Below are positions 8,712 to 17,447 of a stretch of DNA of 64,000 bases, piece by piece. A model generated the notes under the pieces. The model was not told where the DNA came from. It searched no databases and saw only the letters and a program-made list of their open reading frames with translations. The DNA is from CBIHON01 sp966211965 (GTDB taxonomy: Bacteria; Pseudomonadota; Gammaproteobacteria; Burkholderiales; Burkholderiaceae_D). The stretch covers positions 62,001-126,000 of the forward strand of contig CBIHON010000005.1 of NCBI GenBank assembly GCA_966211965.1, in the 5' to 3' direction. Each line of letters starts with the position of its first letter. Within the stretch, counting starts at the first letter, position 1. Made by a program: the position numbers and the translations under genes.

Positions 8712-11237
8712 ATGAATCATTTCAAGCATCATTCCGTCATGCGCGTCACATTCACGGTTGCTTTTGTGTATGGTTTGTTGTTATGGCACTTGCCTTTCGC
8801 AATCGCGGACATTCTTGCCGATGACCGCTCAAATCCGCTCACCAATAGCAAGACAGAAAATTTTGCAGCGCTGGATACGGTGCCGCCTGCCGACATCACC
8901 GAGCGCTCTTCAAGGCGTGCCAACATGCCTGCTCATGATCATCCATCCGCTCGCGCCGTTGTTTTAGCGCAGCAAGGGAATGAGCAAGATGTGGCCGAGA
9001 TGGACATCGCCGAGCTGGTGAAAGTCAGGGTCTCTCCCTTCGAGGTTTCCTCTTTTCTGGACAGGGGCTACCGCGCCTCGAACTCGGTATCCGGCTCCCG
9101 CTTCGATACGCCGATCCGCGAATTGCCGTTTGCCATCCAGGCTTTTACCGAGTCCTTTATCGAAGACCAGAAGCCGGTGAACATCTTCGACATTGCGCGC
9201 TACTCGCCCGGCGTCACCTACCGCAGCAACGATTTCAACGAGGGCAACGCCAATGTCAGCATCCGTGGCTTTGCCGTCAGCTCTACCCCGGGCAATGTCC
9301 AGATACTGCGCGATGGCTTCCATGGACCGTCGATCTTTGACTTCACCAACATCTCCCGTGTGGAGGTGATGAAGGGGCCTTCCTCGTTTCTTTACGGCCA
9401 GGTCGCGCCTGGCGGCATCGTCAACATCATCACCAAGAGTCCGCAGCGTCAGTTCGCCGCAACGGCCAATGCCCGTTATGGTTCCTACGGCGAACACCGT
9501 GTCGATGCAGACGTGACCGGGCCGGCGTCGGAAACCTTGTTTTACCGGGTTGCGGCTTCCTACGATCAGGACATGCACTACTGGGAACCTTACGATGCCT
9601 ACTCCCGCAACATCTCGCCGTCGCTGCTGTGGCAGCCCAACGACCGCGTCAGTGTCTCGCTCAAGTATGAGGACTTCCTCAAGGTCGAGCGTCCGCAAGT
9701 CATGCAAAAGCCGGGCTACGGCACTCAGGTCGGCATCGTGCCGACGCCGACCGACCCCAACCTGTCGGGCGTGGATGTGCCGGGCCTGCCGAATAACTGG
9801 AACAGCATGTCCTACGCCGATTATCGCCGCAGCCATACCAAGGGGCTAAGCGCCTGGCTCGATCTCAAAGCCGGCGATCACTGGAACCTGCGCACCGGCT
9901 ACTCCCATCAGGATTACTCGATCGACGCGCTCTTTTCCGGCAACCTTGGCATGGCCAATAACACGACGCTCCTGCAGGGACGGCGTTTCAGAGGCCAACT
10001 ATATGCCAACGAAGACACCACTTACGAAGCCCAGGCTGTCGGCAAGTATGCGTTCGGCCCGACGAGCCTGCGCCTGCTGCTCGGCGCCCAGTACGTCGAC
10101 CGTAGATTCGATTCCTGGGCCGCTCAGGCGCCCAATGACCCGGCATTGGGCAGCAGCCCCACGGCATCGCCGCTGCCGCTCTGGAATATGGGCAATCCCT
10201 CGACCTGGAACCGCGTCGTCACGATTCCCCGTTCCGCGCTCACCGAGAGCGCGTTCAACCAGACCACCAAGTATTTAGACAAGTCCATCTACGGCGGCAC
10301 GACTTGGGGCTTTTTCGGCGACCGCTTGCTTGTGCTGGCAGGCGCACGTCTGACCTCGACGGCAAGCCAGCAAACCAATCACTTAACCAACCAGATAGAA
10401 CCTAACATCACCGCGCGCGCGGTGACGCCGCAATACGGTGTTCTGTACAAGCTTACGCCCACACTCTCGGCATTTGCCTCCTATGCCGAGTCGTTCGTCC
10501 CGGGTTCGCAAATTCTTAACCTGCCGGACGGTACGACCAAGCCCGCCGCACCGACCCAGGGCGCGGGTTACGACATCGGCCTCAAGGCCGACGGCTTGTT
10601 CGGCGGGCGTGTCTCCGGCACGCTCAGCTTCTTCGATATCCGCAACCGGAACATTGTCAACGACCTTGCCGTGACGAACTCTTCCGGCGCAGTAGCGATC
10701 TACAACGTTCAAAGCGGCGAGCAGCGCTCGCGCGGCGTCGAGTTGGATACCACGATCACGGTGACGGACAATTGGCAGGCTTATCTTTCCTACAGCTATA
10801 TGAATGCGCGGATTACCGAATTCAGCGGCCGTGACGCGGAAATCCTTGCCCAAAACCCGTCCACGCTCGATGCCGCAGGGCAGGCGAATTACAAGAACGT
10901 ACTGCGCTTTCACAACGCCCCGTTGCAAATGAGCGCGCCGCACATGGCCAACCTGTGGACGCGCTACAACTTCACGCAAGGCAAGCTCCGGGGCGCTTAT
11001 GTCGCCGGCGGCGTGAATTATGTACGCGACCAGACCCTCCTGCCGGACACGCCGGAATCCGCGCGCCAGACCTACGCGCTCATCAATGCGGCGGTCGGCT
11101 ACGAATGGACATGGCAAGGCCAAAAGATGCGCCTGGAACTCATGGGCAGGAACCTTGCCGACGAATATTATCGGCCTTCGCAAAGCACGCGCTCGCGTCC
11201 CCGCGAGTTTCTGCTGACGTTCACGGCCGGATTTTGA
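8712..11237 (+). CDS. TonB-dependent outer-membrane receptor, siderophore type (FhuE/FpvA-like)
   Basis: An 841-residue outer-membrane receptor for energised uptake of a siderophore or similar ligand. It has a signal peptide (MNHFKHHSV...LLLWHLPFAIA), a plug domain (about 90-240) with the typical SIRGF, RVEVMKGPSSFLYGQ and GGIVNIITK motifs, and a beta-barrel ending in the aromatic signature LLTFTAGF. I see no N-terminal STN signalling domain. I chose the ATG at 8712 because GGGAGAGG precedes it by about 6 bases and it places the signal peptide correctly; an in-frame ATG at 8682 is less likely. The next gene starts 2 bases after the stop, so the receptor, the YfiR-like protein and the kinase look like one transcription unit. 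The substrate cannot be told from sequence. Confidence 0.92.
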   Translation: MNHFKHHSVMRVTFTVAFVYGLLLWHLPFAIADILADDRSNPLTNSKTENFAALDTVPPADITERSSRRANMPAHDHPSARAVVLAQQGNEQDVAEMDIAELVKVRVSPFEVSSFLDRGYRASNSVSGSRFDTPIRELPFAIQAFTESFIEDQKPVNIFDIARYSPGVTYRSNDFNEGNANVSIRGFAVSSTPGNVQILRDGFHGPSIFDFTNISRVEVMKGPSSFLYGQVAPGGIVNIITKSPQRQFAATANARYGSYGEHRVDADVTGPASETLFYRVAASYDQDMHYWEPYDAYSRNISPSLLWQPNDRVSVSLKYEDFLKVERPQVMQKPGYGTQVGIVPTPTDPNLSGVDVPGLPNNWNSMSYADYRRSHTKGLSAWLDLKAGDHWNLRTGYSHQDYSIDALFSGNLGMANNTTLLQGRRFRGQLYANEDTTYEAQAVGKYAFGPTSLRLLLGAQYVDRRFDSWAAQAPNDPALGSSPTASPLPLWNMGNPSTWNRVVTIPRSALTESAFNQTTKYLDKSIYGGTTWGFFGDRLLVLAGARLTSTASQQTNHLTNQIEPNITARAVTPQYGVLYKLTPTLSAFASYAESFVPGSQILNLPDGTTKPAAPTQGAGYDIGLKADGLFGGRVSGTLSFFDIRNRNIVNDLAVTNSSGAVAIYNVQSGEQRSRGVELDTTITVTDNWQAYLSYSYMNARITEFSGRDAEILAQNPSTLDAAGQANYKNVLRFHNAPLQMSAPHMANLWTRYNFTQGKLRGAYVAGGVNYVRDQTLLPDTPESARQTYALINAAVGYEWTWQGQKMRLELMGRNLADEYYRPSQSTRSRPREFLLTFTAGF

Positions 11238-11239
11238 CG

Positions 11240-11830
11240 GTGGGCGGCGCTCACCGTTTCTGCGATTTTTGTCGATGGGTAACCGCTTTGCTGCTCATGC
11301 TGTATCTGCCAGAGCTTGTCGCAAGCCCAGACCCGGAACTGGTAACGGCGAATCCGAACAAGGTCAAGGCCGCTTTCTTGCGCAATTTCACCCATTATGT
11401 AACTTGGCCAGCCGATGTTTTCACCGACGATCGCTCTTCCTGGCAAATTTGTGTTCTGGGCAATGATCCCTTTGGCGAGATTCTGGATAAAACCCTGATG
11501 GGGCGCGTCGAACAGGGTCGGCCATTCGAAGTCCATCGCGCGGAAACCCTGAATGAATTGCCTCGGTGCCAGATTGTCTATGTCGCGTACCAGGATGCCG
11601 CGAAACGCCGTGCCGCCCTTGCGGAATTAAAAAATTTGCCGATCTTGACGGTGAGCGATGCGCCCGATTTTTTACGCGAAGGCGGCATCATCCAGTTTCA
11701 GGTTGGGGATCGGGTGGAAATGCGTATTAACCTCGATCAGTCCCGTTATGCTTCCTTGACGATACAGACCAAGATGTTGGAAGTCTCTCGAGACGTAGTA
11801 GAGAACGGGGTAGTGAAGAAGTGGCGATGA
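11240..11830 (+). CDS. YfiR-family (DUF4154) periplasmic protein
   Basis: About 196 residues: a hydrophobic signal segment (VTALLLMLYLPELVA), then NPNKVKAAFLRNFTHYVTWP, the hallmark of YfiR/HmsC-like proteins. It continues with CVLGNDPFG, LPILTVSDAPDFLREGGIIQF and the conserved C-terminal stretch INLDQSRYASLTIQTKMLEVSRDV. YfiR in Pseudomonas is a periplasmic redox-sensitive repressor of the CHASE8-GGDEF enzyme YfiN. Here the partner encoded immediately downstream (4-base ATGA overlap) is a CHASE8-like histidine kinase instead. The start is probably the GTG at 11240, two bases after the receptor stop; a TTG at 11234 or the ATG at 11297 are alternatives. Confidence 0.85.
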   Translation: MGGAHRFCDFCRWVTALLLMLYLPELVASPDPELVTANPNKVKAAFLRNFTHYVTWPADVFTDDRSSWQICVLGNDPFGEILDKTLMGRVEQGRPFEVHRAETLNELPRCQIVYVAYQDAAKRRAALAELKNLPILTVSDAPDFLREGGIIQFQVGDRVEMRINLDQSRYASLTIQTKMLEVSRDVVENGVVKKWR

Positions 11831-14001
11831 TCATGTTTCGGCAACGGACCATTCGCAGAAAATTGATGCTTGTGTTGTTTATCGCGGCACTGCTGGCCTT
11901 TGCCGCAGCGAGTGCGGCGTTTGTGCTGTTTGAACAACTCACGCTGGAAAACCGCGCCCGGCAGGTCATGGCGCCTTATGCGCAATTAGTTTCCGTCGGC
12001 GCAGAAGCAGCGGTCGCCTTCGAGGACTCAACCCGAGCCCAGGAAATTCTCGATACGTTACGGGCTACCCCGCAAATCTTGGAAGCGCAAATCAATTTGG
12101 GGGACAACAGGGTTCTGGCCCGCTACAGTATTCGGTCTACCGCGAAAATGTCGCACTATCCGATCAAATCCGATGGTGTTTATGTGCATATGGATCGCAA
12201 TGCCGTGGTGCTGGTTCAGAACCTGCGAGACGGTGCGCATTTGTACCTCACCATGAACCTGGACGAAATCAACCGCCAAACTCGCAATACCTTGCTGGTA
12301 TTTGCCGTAGGAATGGCCGTCCTGTTAGGGGGTGTTACCGTGGGGCTGCTGGCGGCTCTCCAACAAGCCATCGTCCGCCCTATCTCTACACTGGCCAAGA
12401 CGGTTGAACAGGTACATTCACGAGCCGATTACCATCAGCGCGTGCCGACCACCGGCACCGACGAAGTGGCTCGGCTGGGTCAAAGCTTCAACGCCATGAT
12501 GGGAGCGCTCCAGAAGCATGAAGATGCGCAGAGGCATCACAAGGATCAGCTGGAGAAAACAGTACAACAGCGTACGGCGGAATTGCTGTCGGCTCGCGAT
12601 GAAGCCGAAGCGGCCAACCGGGCCAAGAGCACCTTCTTGGCCAACATGAGCCATGAATTGCGTTCGCCATTGAATACGCTGCTCGGCTTTGCCCGTCTCA
12701 TGCAACGCCAACCGGCGTTGCCATGCGAAACCAGGGAAGACCTGGCCATCATTTTGCGCAGCGGCGAACACTTGCGCACGCTTATCAATCAAGTGCTTGA
12801 CCTGGCCAAGATCGAAGCCGGACGCGCGGCATTGAACGAAACCGATTTCGCCCTTCAGACGCTGCTCGACGAACTGGAAGAAATGTTTGCGTTCAAGGCC
12901 GAGGACCGTGGGCTGGCGCTGCACGTCGAACAGCAGGTGCCACCTTTCGTGCGCGGCGATGCGCTTAAGCTGCGGCAAGTGCTGATCAATCTGCTTGACA
13001 ATGCGCTGAAATTTACCCGGCAAGGCAGCGTGACAATGCGCATCGCCCGTTTCGACGCGCCAGCCGGCCCGCGCTTGCATTTTGCCGTGACGGACACCGG
13101 CCTGGGAATTGCCGCCGAAGAGCTGCATGACTTGTTCAACCCCTTCGTGCAAACCAGGACGGGACAGCAGACGCTGGAAGGCACCGGCCTGGGACTGACG
13201 ATCAGCCGCAATTTCGTGCGCCTGATGGGCGGCACACTCCATATCGAGAGTCAGGTCGGGCGAGGCACCACGGTCAGCTTCGACCTTCCGCTGCAAGCGG
13301 TCGAGGCAGTTGCGATGGCGCCGCCGCCTGATCGGACAGAGCGGCGAGTCATAGCGCTGGCGCCGGGCCAACCGCGCTACCGCATCCTGGCCGCCGACGA
13401 CCGCCAGGAAGCCCGCCAGTTGCTGTTGCGCTTGCTCACCCCGCTCGGCTTCGAGGTGCGCGAAGCCGCCAATGGCCAGGAGGCAGTGGAGATCTGGGAA
13501 GCTTGGCAGCCGCACCTGATCTGGATGGATATGCGCATGCCGGTGCTGGACGGGCGCGCCGCCACGCGCCGCATCAAGGCCCGCGCCAACGGGCCAGCCA
13601 CTGTGATTATCGCGTTGACGGCCAGCAGCTTCGAAGAAGCGCGTGCCGAGATTCTGGCGGCGGGATGCGACGATTTCCTGCGCAAGCCGTTCCAGGAAGC
13701 CGACTTGTTTGGATTGATGCAAAAACATCTGGGGGTGCGCTTTGTCTACCAGAATGACGGTGCTGTCGCTGCCTGTTCTGCGGTGCCGGTGGATATCGCT
13801 GCGCTGACGGCGTTGCCCGCAGCATTGCGCCATACGCTGGAACAAGCGTTGATCCGGCTCGATACGGCAGCGGTGACGGCAGCGCTTGATGCGGTGCCGG
13901 ATGCGCCGCTGGCGCATGCGCTGGCAATGCTGGCCAATGAATTTCAATACAAGCGGATGTTGCACTTAATCCGGGATAGTGATCGGAAGGAATCGACATA
14001 A
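11827..14001 (+). CDS. Membrane hybrid histidine kinase with CHASE8-like sensor and HAMP
   Basis: A 724-residue inner-membrane sensor. TM1 (about 12-34) and TM2 (about 155-178) bracket a periplasmic region of about 120 residues (VAFEDSTRAQEILDTLRATPQI) that resembles the CHASE8 domain of YfiN. HAMP (about 179-232), a coiled linker, HisKA (His276), HATPase_c (DTGLGI, GTGLGL), receiver (Asp568) and the shared C-terminal tail follow. The ATG at 11827 overlaps the yfiR stop as ATGA; an in-frame GTG at 11821 is possible. Translational coupling to the YfiR-like gene suggests that YfiR controls this kinase. 362 bp of the receiver are identical to the first gene of the window. Confidence 0.92.
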   Translation: MIMFRQRTIRRKLMLVLFIAALLAFAAASAAFVLFEQLTLENRARQVMAPYAQLVSVGAEAAVAFEDSTRAQEILDTLRATPQILEAQINLGDNRVLARYSIRSTAKMSHYPIKSDGVYVHMDRNAVVLVQNLRDGAHLYLTMNLDEINRQTRNTLLVFAVGMAVLLGGVTVGLLAALQQAIVRPISTLAKTVEQVHSRADYHQRVPTTGTDEVARLGQSFNAMMGALQKHEDAQRHHKDQLEKTVQQRTAELLSARDEAEAANRAKSTFLANMSHELRSPLNTLLGFARLMQRQPALPCETREDLAIILRSGEHLRTLINQVLDLAKIEAGRAALNETDFALQTLLDELEEMFAFKAEDRGLALHVEQQVPPFVRGDALKLRQVLINLLDNALKFTRQGSVTMRIARFDAPAGPRLHFAVTDTGLGIAAEELHDLFNPFVQTRTGQQTLEGTGLGLTISRNFVRLMGGTLHIESQVGRGTTVSFDLPLQAVEAVAMAPPPDRTERRVIALAPGQPRYRILAADDRQEARQLLLRLLTPLGFEVREAANGQEAVEIWEAWQPHLIWMDMRMPVLDGRAATRRIKARANGPATVIIALTASSFEEARAEILAAGCDDFLRKPFQEADLFGLMQKHLGVRFVYQNDGAVAACSAVPVDIAALTALPAALRHTLEQALIRLDTAAVTAALDAVPDAPLAHALAMLANEFQYKRMLHLIRDSDRKEST
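13391..13752 (+). repeat. Gene-conversion tract shared with 1238-1599
   Basis: Second member of the 362-bp identical pair, inside the receiver domain of the CHASE8-like kinase. Confidence 0.8.
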
Positions 14002-14158
14002 GCGTCGTAAAGGATAGCCGTGACGATCATTTATCGCAGCTATTGAGATGACTCAATAGAGCGTCACTTCTCCATGCTGTTGGCGCTTCAAGAAACGGCT
14101 GGATAGCTACACTCATCTTTGCACCGTCCCCTACCAAAAAGAGGAGCCTTGAAACAAA

Positions 14159-15409
14159 ATGAACACAGTGGAAAATGCATGGCTGGCCAGAGCAGCGTTA
14201 TGGTGGGTTGCGGTTGCGTTGGGGTTGGCGGCGGACGATGGGTTTGCCAGCGATGCCGAAGGAGAATTTCACGGCTATGTCAGATTCGGGGTCGGACAGA
14301 ATACCTCTTCTCATGGCGAGCAAGCGTGTTTTGGCTTGCAAGGAATAGCGAAATACCGGTTGGGCAATGAATGCGATTTCATTGGCGAAGTTGCCTATAC
14401 CAAGGAACTCGCCAAGACCGCCAACGGCGTCAGCATTGTCGGCACCGCCATGGCAGCGGCCGCCAATCCCAATCCCCAATACCGTATCGAGGATAGTTCG
14501 CTGCGCATGAGCCAGGCGTTCGTCGAAGTTAAACACATCGATGCCCTGAAAGGTGGAACGATCTGGGCCGGGGAACGCTATTACAACCGGCCGGATATCC
14601 ATGTACTTGACCTCAAATATGTTCACATGGATGGCGTCGGTGGCGGCATCGACGGTATTCCGCTGGGGCCGGGCAAGTTCAGCTATGCCTTGTTTCGCAA
14701 CGATGTCGACAAGACGCAGCCTGCCAACCGTCATGCCTTCACCTACCAGGACCTGCCAGTCAATACGAATGGCACGCTCAAGTTCGATGCCACCGTGATC
14801 CGCGCCGATTCGTCGGTACCCAATGCGCATGACGGCTGGTCACTGTCGATAGCCCATAAGCAAGATAAATTCCTGGGTGGCGACAACATCTTTGCGTTGC
14901 AATATGGCGTCGGTCCCGGCATAAAAATCGGCGGCACGGGCGACCTTACCCTGGACTCAGAAGTCACTCGCACGCGCGTCTTTGACCAGTTGATCTGGCA
15001 GATCGGTCCGAAATGGATCGGCTCGGCAAACTTCCTCGTACAACGAGACAAGAGCAAGACCGGAACGCAAACCTGGACTTCCGTTGGTGCACGCCCGGTA
15101 TATGCCTTGCGTGAGAATCTCAAACTGCAATGGGAGGTGGGGCATGATCGTATCACGCCGGCCGACGGCGGCGCGACGCAGCGGCTGACGAAGATTACCT
15201 TTGCGCCCACCCTTGTCCTGGCGCCAAGACTTGCCACGGAAAACGACTTCTGGCGCCGGCCCGAATTGCGCGCCTTTGTCACTTATGCCAAATGGAACGA
15301 TGCAGCGCAGACGGCAGCGCCTGCTGGAAGCGCTCTATCGAGCAGCGGTGTATTTGGCGGCAAGACGAATGGTATATCGTTTGGTGTGCAGTTCGAGACC
15401 TGGTTTTAG
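14159..15409 (+). CDS. Maltoporin (LamB)-family outer-membrane porin
   Basis: A 416-residue sugar-type porin. After a signal peptide (WLARAALWWVAVALGLAADDGFA) the mature protein begins EGEFHGYVRFGVG. It has the LamB landmarks FGLQGIAKYRLGNECD, SLRMSQAFVEVK, IWAGERYYNRPDIHVLDLKY and the C-terminal GISFGVQFETWF. The family forms trimeric barrels for passive entry of maltodextrins or other glycosides. It lies 157 bp after the kinase and just upstream of three sugar-type binding proteins, so it may supply their ligand. A small inverted repeat (TATTGAG-ATGA-CTCAATA) sits in the upstream gap near 14040. The stop codon TAG overlaps the first bases of a family B repeat. Confidence 0.9.
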   Translation: MNTVENAWLARAALWWVAVALGLAADDGFASDAEGEFHGYVRFGVGQNTSSHGEQACFGLQGIAKYRLGNECDFIGEVAYTKELAKTANGVSIVGTAMAAAANPNPQYRIEDSSLRMSQAFVEVKHIDALKGGTIWAGERYYNRPDIHVLDLKYVHMDGVGGGIDGIPLGPGKFSYALFRNDVDKTQPANRHAFTYQDLPVNTNGTLKFDATVIRADSSVPNAHDGWSLSIAHKQDKFLGGDNIFALQYGVGPGIKIGGTGDLTLDSEVTRTRVFDQLIWQIGPKWIGSANFLVQRDKSKTGTQTWTSVGARPVYALRENLKLQWEVGHDRITPADGGATQRLTKITFAPTLVLAPRLATENDFWRRPELRAFVTYAKWNDAAQTAAPAGSALSSSGVFGGKTNGISFGVQFETWF

Positions 15410-15510
15410 AACCTTTTCCAGTAGGGGGCGGCATCGGATTGTGCGTGAGCATAGCCGGCTATGCAACGACGAACAACGCAGTCCGCACCCTTCATCACGC
15501 GCAACGCGGT
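15408..15510. repeat. Family B palindromic repeat, incomplete copy
   Basis: Begins AGAACC at the porin stop codon and matches the reverse complement of the complete copy at 60137-60295, including the core around TATGCAACGACGAACAACGC. It lacks about 39 internal bases and the second terminal repeat. Only one end is intact. Confidence 0.75.
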
Positions 15511-15583
15511 AAATAGAACTTACGTAACCAATTGAGTGTCTTATAGGGTTCTTTCCGCCTGGATGTCGAGCCCGCTGGCTGGA

Positions 15584-15603
15584 TTGTTCCCTTTCGGGAA
15601 CAA
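15584..15603. promoter_or_regulatory. Perfect inverted repeat upstream of the first solute-binding gene
   Basis: TTGTTCCC-TTTC-GGGAACAA forms an 8-bp perfect dyad 72 bases before the SBP1 start and is followed by an A-rich stretch rather than T residues. It could be an operator or an mRNA hairpin. No regulator can be named. Confidence 0.35.
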
Positions 15604-15675
15604 ATAAAGATTTGCGTCAATCCTGATTTAGTATTTTCCTGCCACCGCGAGCCGACAAGGCTTGATCCAGGCAAT

Positions 15676-17334
15676 ATGAATTCGCACACGTCTTCCCTCC
15701 TTTTAACAACCATCTTCATGGTCGTTGTAACAGGGACTCAAGCCGGGCTTGCCAGTGGCACTACACCGGATGTGCTGGAGCGTCCGGCGGCAGACGTCGC
15801 CCCGGAATTCAGGGCAACGCCACGCGAGCCAGTCAAGGCAAAGCGCGGCGCTGTGGTCACAGTAGTCAAGCCGGGCGATATCGTGCCGCCCAAAGTGGCT
15901 CAGCCATGTAAGCCTGGTGCTTGTCCGTTCGCCGGCCAGAGCGTAACGGTGATTGTGTCGAATGGCGTCATTTCCTGGCCCCTTCCGGAAGTGAAGGCGG
16001 AATTCGAGGCGGCAACCGGCGCACGGCTCAACATCGTGCAAGTGCCATTTAACGAAAATTTCGAGAATTTTCTTTCTGACGTGATGAATCATGCCGGCAA
16101 GTACGATGCCTCGATTGCCGGCGCCTGGTGGCTGGGCGAACTGGTGGCCAGGGACTATCTCGTCTCCTACGACAAGTTCTACAACGATCCGCGCTTCCCG
16201 AAGTGGAATATCAACGATGTATTGCCGGCACCGCGCAGCTTGCTGTCCTATGGCGGCAAGAAATACATGGTCGCCAACGATCATGATGGGCAGATCATGT
16301 ATTACCGCCGCGATTTGCTGGCCGACCCACTGCATCAAGCTGCATTTCAGCAAAAGTACCGCTACCCGCTCGGCGTGCCGAAGACCTGGGTGCAGTTCCG
16401 GGATGTGGCCGAATATTTCAACGGCAAGGACCTCAACGGCGACGGCATTCCCGATCATGGCTTATCGATGCATTTGAAGGTCGGCGCACAGGGCATGTTC
16501 CACTTCATGTCGTTTTCGGCACCGTTCGTGATCGGCCCGGACAATCCGAAAATGTACTGGTTCGATCCGCAGACGATGAAGCCGCTGATCGAGAGTCCCG
16601 GCCATGTGCGGGCATTGACGGCGCTGGTCGACCTGGTCCGGTTCGGCCCCAAGGATATGCTCAACTGGGATCTGGGCAAGAGCTGGGACCATTTTCTAGC
16701 GGGACGTGCTGCGCTTGCTTTCACCTGGGGCGATCTTGGTGCGCTGGCGCAGGATGAAGGCAGCAAGGTCAAGGGCAAGATCGGCTCGGCGCCCTTGCCC
16801 GGCACGGCCGAGTACTACAGCATCGCCCGGCATAAATGGATCAAGACGTCCCAGCCTAACGCGGTAGGCAACACCACAGGCGGTTCGTGGGCAGGCGTGA
16901 TTTCGAAATACTCGAAAGCGCCGGAAGCGACTTATTACCTGCTGGCCTTGATGGCGACAAAGGAAAAGTCGCAAGTGTATGCGGCGCGCGGTTCGGACGG
17001 CATCGATGCTGGGCGGACGTATCACTTTTTGCCGCCGGACGGCAGCGGACAGATCGAGACGTATCTGAAGGCGGGTTGGAACGAAGCCGACATCCGCGAC
17101 TATTCCAAGGCGTATTTCAACAATTTCAGCAACAAGCTGCAGTTGCCGTATCTGCGCATTCCCGGCGCTTACAGTTACTGGCAAGCGCTTGATGTGCATC
17201 TGGCGGAAGCGGCCGCTGGCCAATTGGGTCCGGAAGCGGCATTGAAGGCGGCTGCAGTGGATTTCGAAGAGATCACGATCCGCCTCGGGCGCGAACGGCA
17301 ACGGCGTGCTTACCGCGCATCGCTCGGCTTTTAG
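15676..17334 (+). CDS. Extracellular solute-binding protein, family 1 (copy 1)
   Basis: A 552-residue periplasmic sugar-type binding protein. Signal peptide MNSHTSSLLLTTIFMVVVTGTQAGLASG, then a longer N-terminal extension than in copies 2 and 3, then the conserved PCKPGACPFAG element (Cys78, Cys83) before the SBP fold. Further features: AGAWWLGELV, an EF-hand-like loop DLNGDGIPDHG (from residue 252) like the Ca-binding loop of AlgQ-type proteins, and TGGSWAGV. No lipobox is seen. No ABC permease or ATPase is nearby. Residues of the central and C-terminal part are identical to copy 3 over a 964-bp tract. The gene is first in a series of three SBPs and a sensor kinase. Confidence 0.9.
   Translation: MNSHTSSLLLTTIFMVVVTGTQAGLASGTTPDVLERPAADVAPEFRATPREPVKAKRGAVVTVVKPGDIVPPKVAQPCKPGACPFAGQSVTVIVSNGVISWPLPEVKAEFEAATGARLNIVQVPFNENFENFLSDVMNHAGKYDASIAGAWWLGELVARDYLVSYDKFYNDPRFPKWNINDVLPAPRSLLSYGGKKYMVANDHDGQIMYYRRDLLADPLHQAAFQQKYRYPLGVPKTWVQFRDVAEYFNGKDLNGDGIPDHGLSMHLKVGAQGMFHFMSFSAPFVIGPDNPKMYWFDPQTMKPLIESPGHVRALTALVDLVRFGPKDMLNWDLGKSWDHFLAGRAALAFTWGDLGALAQDEGSKVKGKIGSAPLPGTAEYYSIARHKWIKTSQPNAVGNTTGGSWAGVISKYSKAPEATYYLLALMATKEKSQVYAARGSDGIDAGRTYHFLPPDGSGQIETYLKAGWNEADIRDYSKAYFNNFSNKLQLPYLRIPGAYSYWQALDVHLAEAAAGQLGPEAALKAAAVDFEEITIRLGRERQRRAYRASLGF
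16190..17153 (+). repeat. 964-bp tract identical to 19580-20543
   Basis: By line-by-line reading, SBP copy 1 and copy 3 are identical over this span, with differences immediately outside (c/t at 16189/19579 and g/a at 17154/20544). Copy 2 between them is diverged throughout. This is best explained by gene conversion. Confidence 0.85.
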
Positions 17335-17447
17335 TGTCTTGAGTCAGACATTCGTGTGCGTGCCTTTTCTTTATCCGCGAACTTCTGACCCACGATACAC
17401 ACGCGAAGAGCAGGCTAATTGTGGTGACGTTCAAGAAGGAGCAGGCC

